In this document: in pieces, positions 5,131-5,437 of the stretch | How the letters are laid out: every line of letters starts with the position of its first letter | Position numbering within the stretch: position 1 is the stretch's first letter | Assembly: GCA_031551255.1 (NCBI GenBank) | Contig: JAVBNW010000088.1 | Location: 1-5,437, forward strand | Length of the DNA: 5,437 bases | From: JAVBNW01 sp031551255 | GTDB taxonomy: Bacteria; Bacillota; Clostridia; Christensenellales; UBA1750 | Reading direction: 5' to 3' | Made by a program: the position numbers and the translations under genes | Notes under the pieces: model-generated | What the model was told of the DNA's origin: nothing | What the model saw: the letters and a program-made list of their open reading frames with translations, nothing else | The model's database searches: none

Positions 5131-5139
5131 TGCTATAAT
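5131..5139 (+). promoter_or_regulatory. Extended -10 promoter immediately before the sensor gene
   Basis: TGC followed by TATAAT (5134-5139) is a textbook extended -10. No good -35 is seen at 16-18 bases upstream. With usual spacing the +1 falls at 5146, the A of the start codon, predicting a leaderless mRNA. Confidence 0.6.
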
Positions 5140-5145
5140 TTTGCC

Positions 5146-5437
5146 ATGAAGACAATCCGCCTTCTCTCCATACGAGCAAGCGTGCTGCTCACGATCGGCA
5201 TCGCCATTTTTATCGCGATGCTTATTTTGGGCACGTTTGCCGGCGGCGGCTTTATGCGGCTGATGCGGGAAAGGGAGCAAAACCAGATGGCCGATCAGTT
5301 AACGATTGCCCGCACAGCGTTGGATACCGCTGTAAGCGGTCTCCCGGCCGCCACGCGGGATTGGTCGAGCCGAGATGAAACGTATGACTACCTAATTGGA
5401 AAAAACCCTTCCTTTGCCGACGAGCGCCTGAATACCT
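5146..5437 (+). CDS. Membrane sensor protein with CHASE4-like extracellular domain (3' end outside window)
   Basis: The first 97 codons of a larger gene. Residues about 9-33 (RASVLLTIGIAIFIAMLILGTF) form a signal-anchor helix after a short basic N-terminus (MKTIRLLSIR), so the following part faces outside. Residues about 40-97 (REREQNQMADQLTIARTALDTAVSGLPAATRDWSSRDETYDYLIGK...) resemble the start of a CHASE4 domain, an extracellular ligand-sensing module whose members share a W..(W/R)D.TY(D/E)(Y/F) pattern after an amphipathic helix. Such proteins usually continue with a second transmembrane helix, often HAMP, and an output domain such as GGDEF, EAL, PAS or histidine kinase; which one is present here cannot be seen. 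ATG 5146 is the first possible start in frame after the stop at 5092-5094. No ribosome binding site is at usual distance: GGAGAG at 5120-5125 is about 20 bases away. The gene is likely monocistronic from this side. Confidence 0.72.
   Translation, partial: MKTIRLLSIRASVLLTIGIAIFIAMLILGTFAGGGFMRLMREREQNQMADQLTIARTALDTAVSGLPAATRDWSSRDETYDYLIGKNPSFADERLNT

Overview
This window reads as a chromosomal, housekeeping-type segment of a GC-rich Gram-positive anaerobe, most likely a clostridial member of the Bacillota. The evidence is a ZapA of the short Gram-positive type, sigma-A-like promoters with near-consensus spacing, AGGAG-type ribosome binding sites, a pheT...zapA gene order like that of Firmicutes, and GC-rich third codon positions in the genes. 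The lineage is inference; no rRNA or other marker is present.

Layout, all genes on the + strand. (1) 1-2397: phenylalanyl-tRNA synthetase beta chain (pheT), complete except for its first codon. (2) 2398-3031: about 630 bases with no credible protein gene but unusually dense inverted repeats. One is a cloverleaf-like set at 2440-2622, closed by an 18-bp stem. Another is a 157-bp element at 2861-3017 with 33-bp terminal inverted repeats. (3) 3032-3760: a self-contained transcription unit with a consensus promoter, a perfect 20-bp palindromic operator in its spacer, a flavin reductase-like FMN-binding protein, and a strong UUCG-loop terminator. (4) 3796-4446: a second unit with its own promoter, encoding a six-helix aromatic acid exporter-like (FUSC/ArAE) membrane protein. 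Its start is unusual: the best ribosome binding site serves an out-of-frame ATG whose short frame ends at a TTT TGA site. (5) 4501-4971: promoter, zapA (FtsZ-ring associated protein) and terminator. (6) 4972-5145: an AT-rich leader with small inverted repeats and mini-ORFs. (7) 5146-5437: the 5' end of a membrane sensor with a CHASE4-like extracellular domain, cut by the window edge. Its ATG sits where transcription from an extended -10 should begin, so it may be leaderless.

The genes do not form one operon; nearly every one has its own promoter. PheT (tRNA charging) and ZapA (division) are often close neighbours in Firmicutes. Here about 2.2 kb separates them, holding the non-coding block, the flavin reductase and the exporter, which suggests later insertion of accessory DNA. 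The flavin reductase and exporter are adjacent and each has a palindrome at its promoter, so both look repressor-controlled, but a shared pathway is not demonstrated. The parts most worth a second look are the structured block, the terminal-inverted-repeat element, the palindromic operator and the exporter start.
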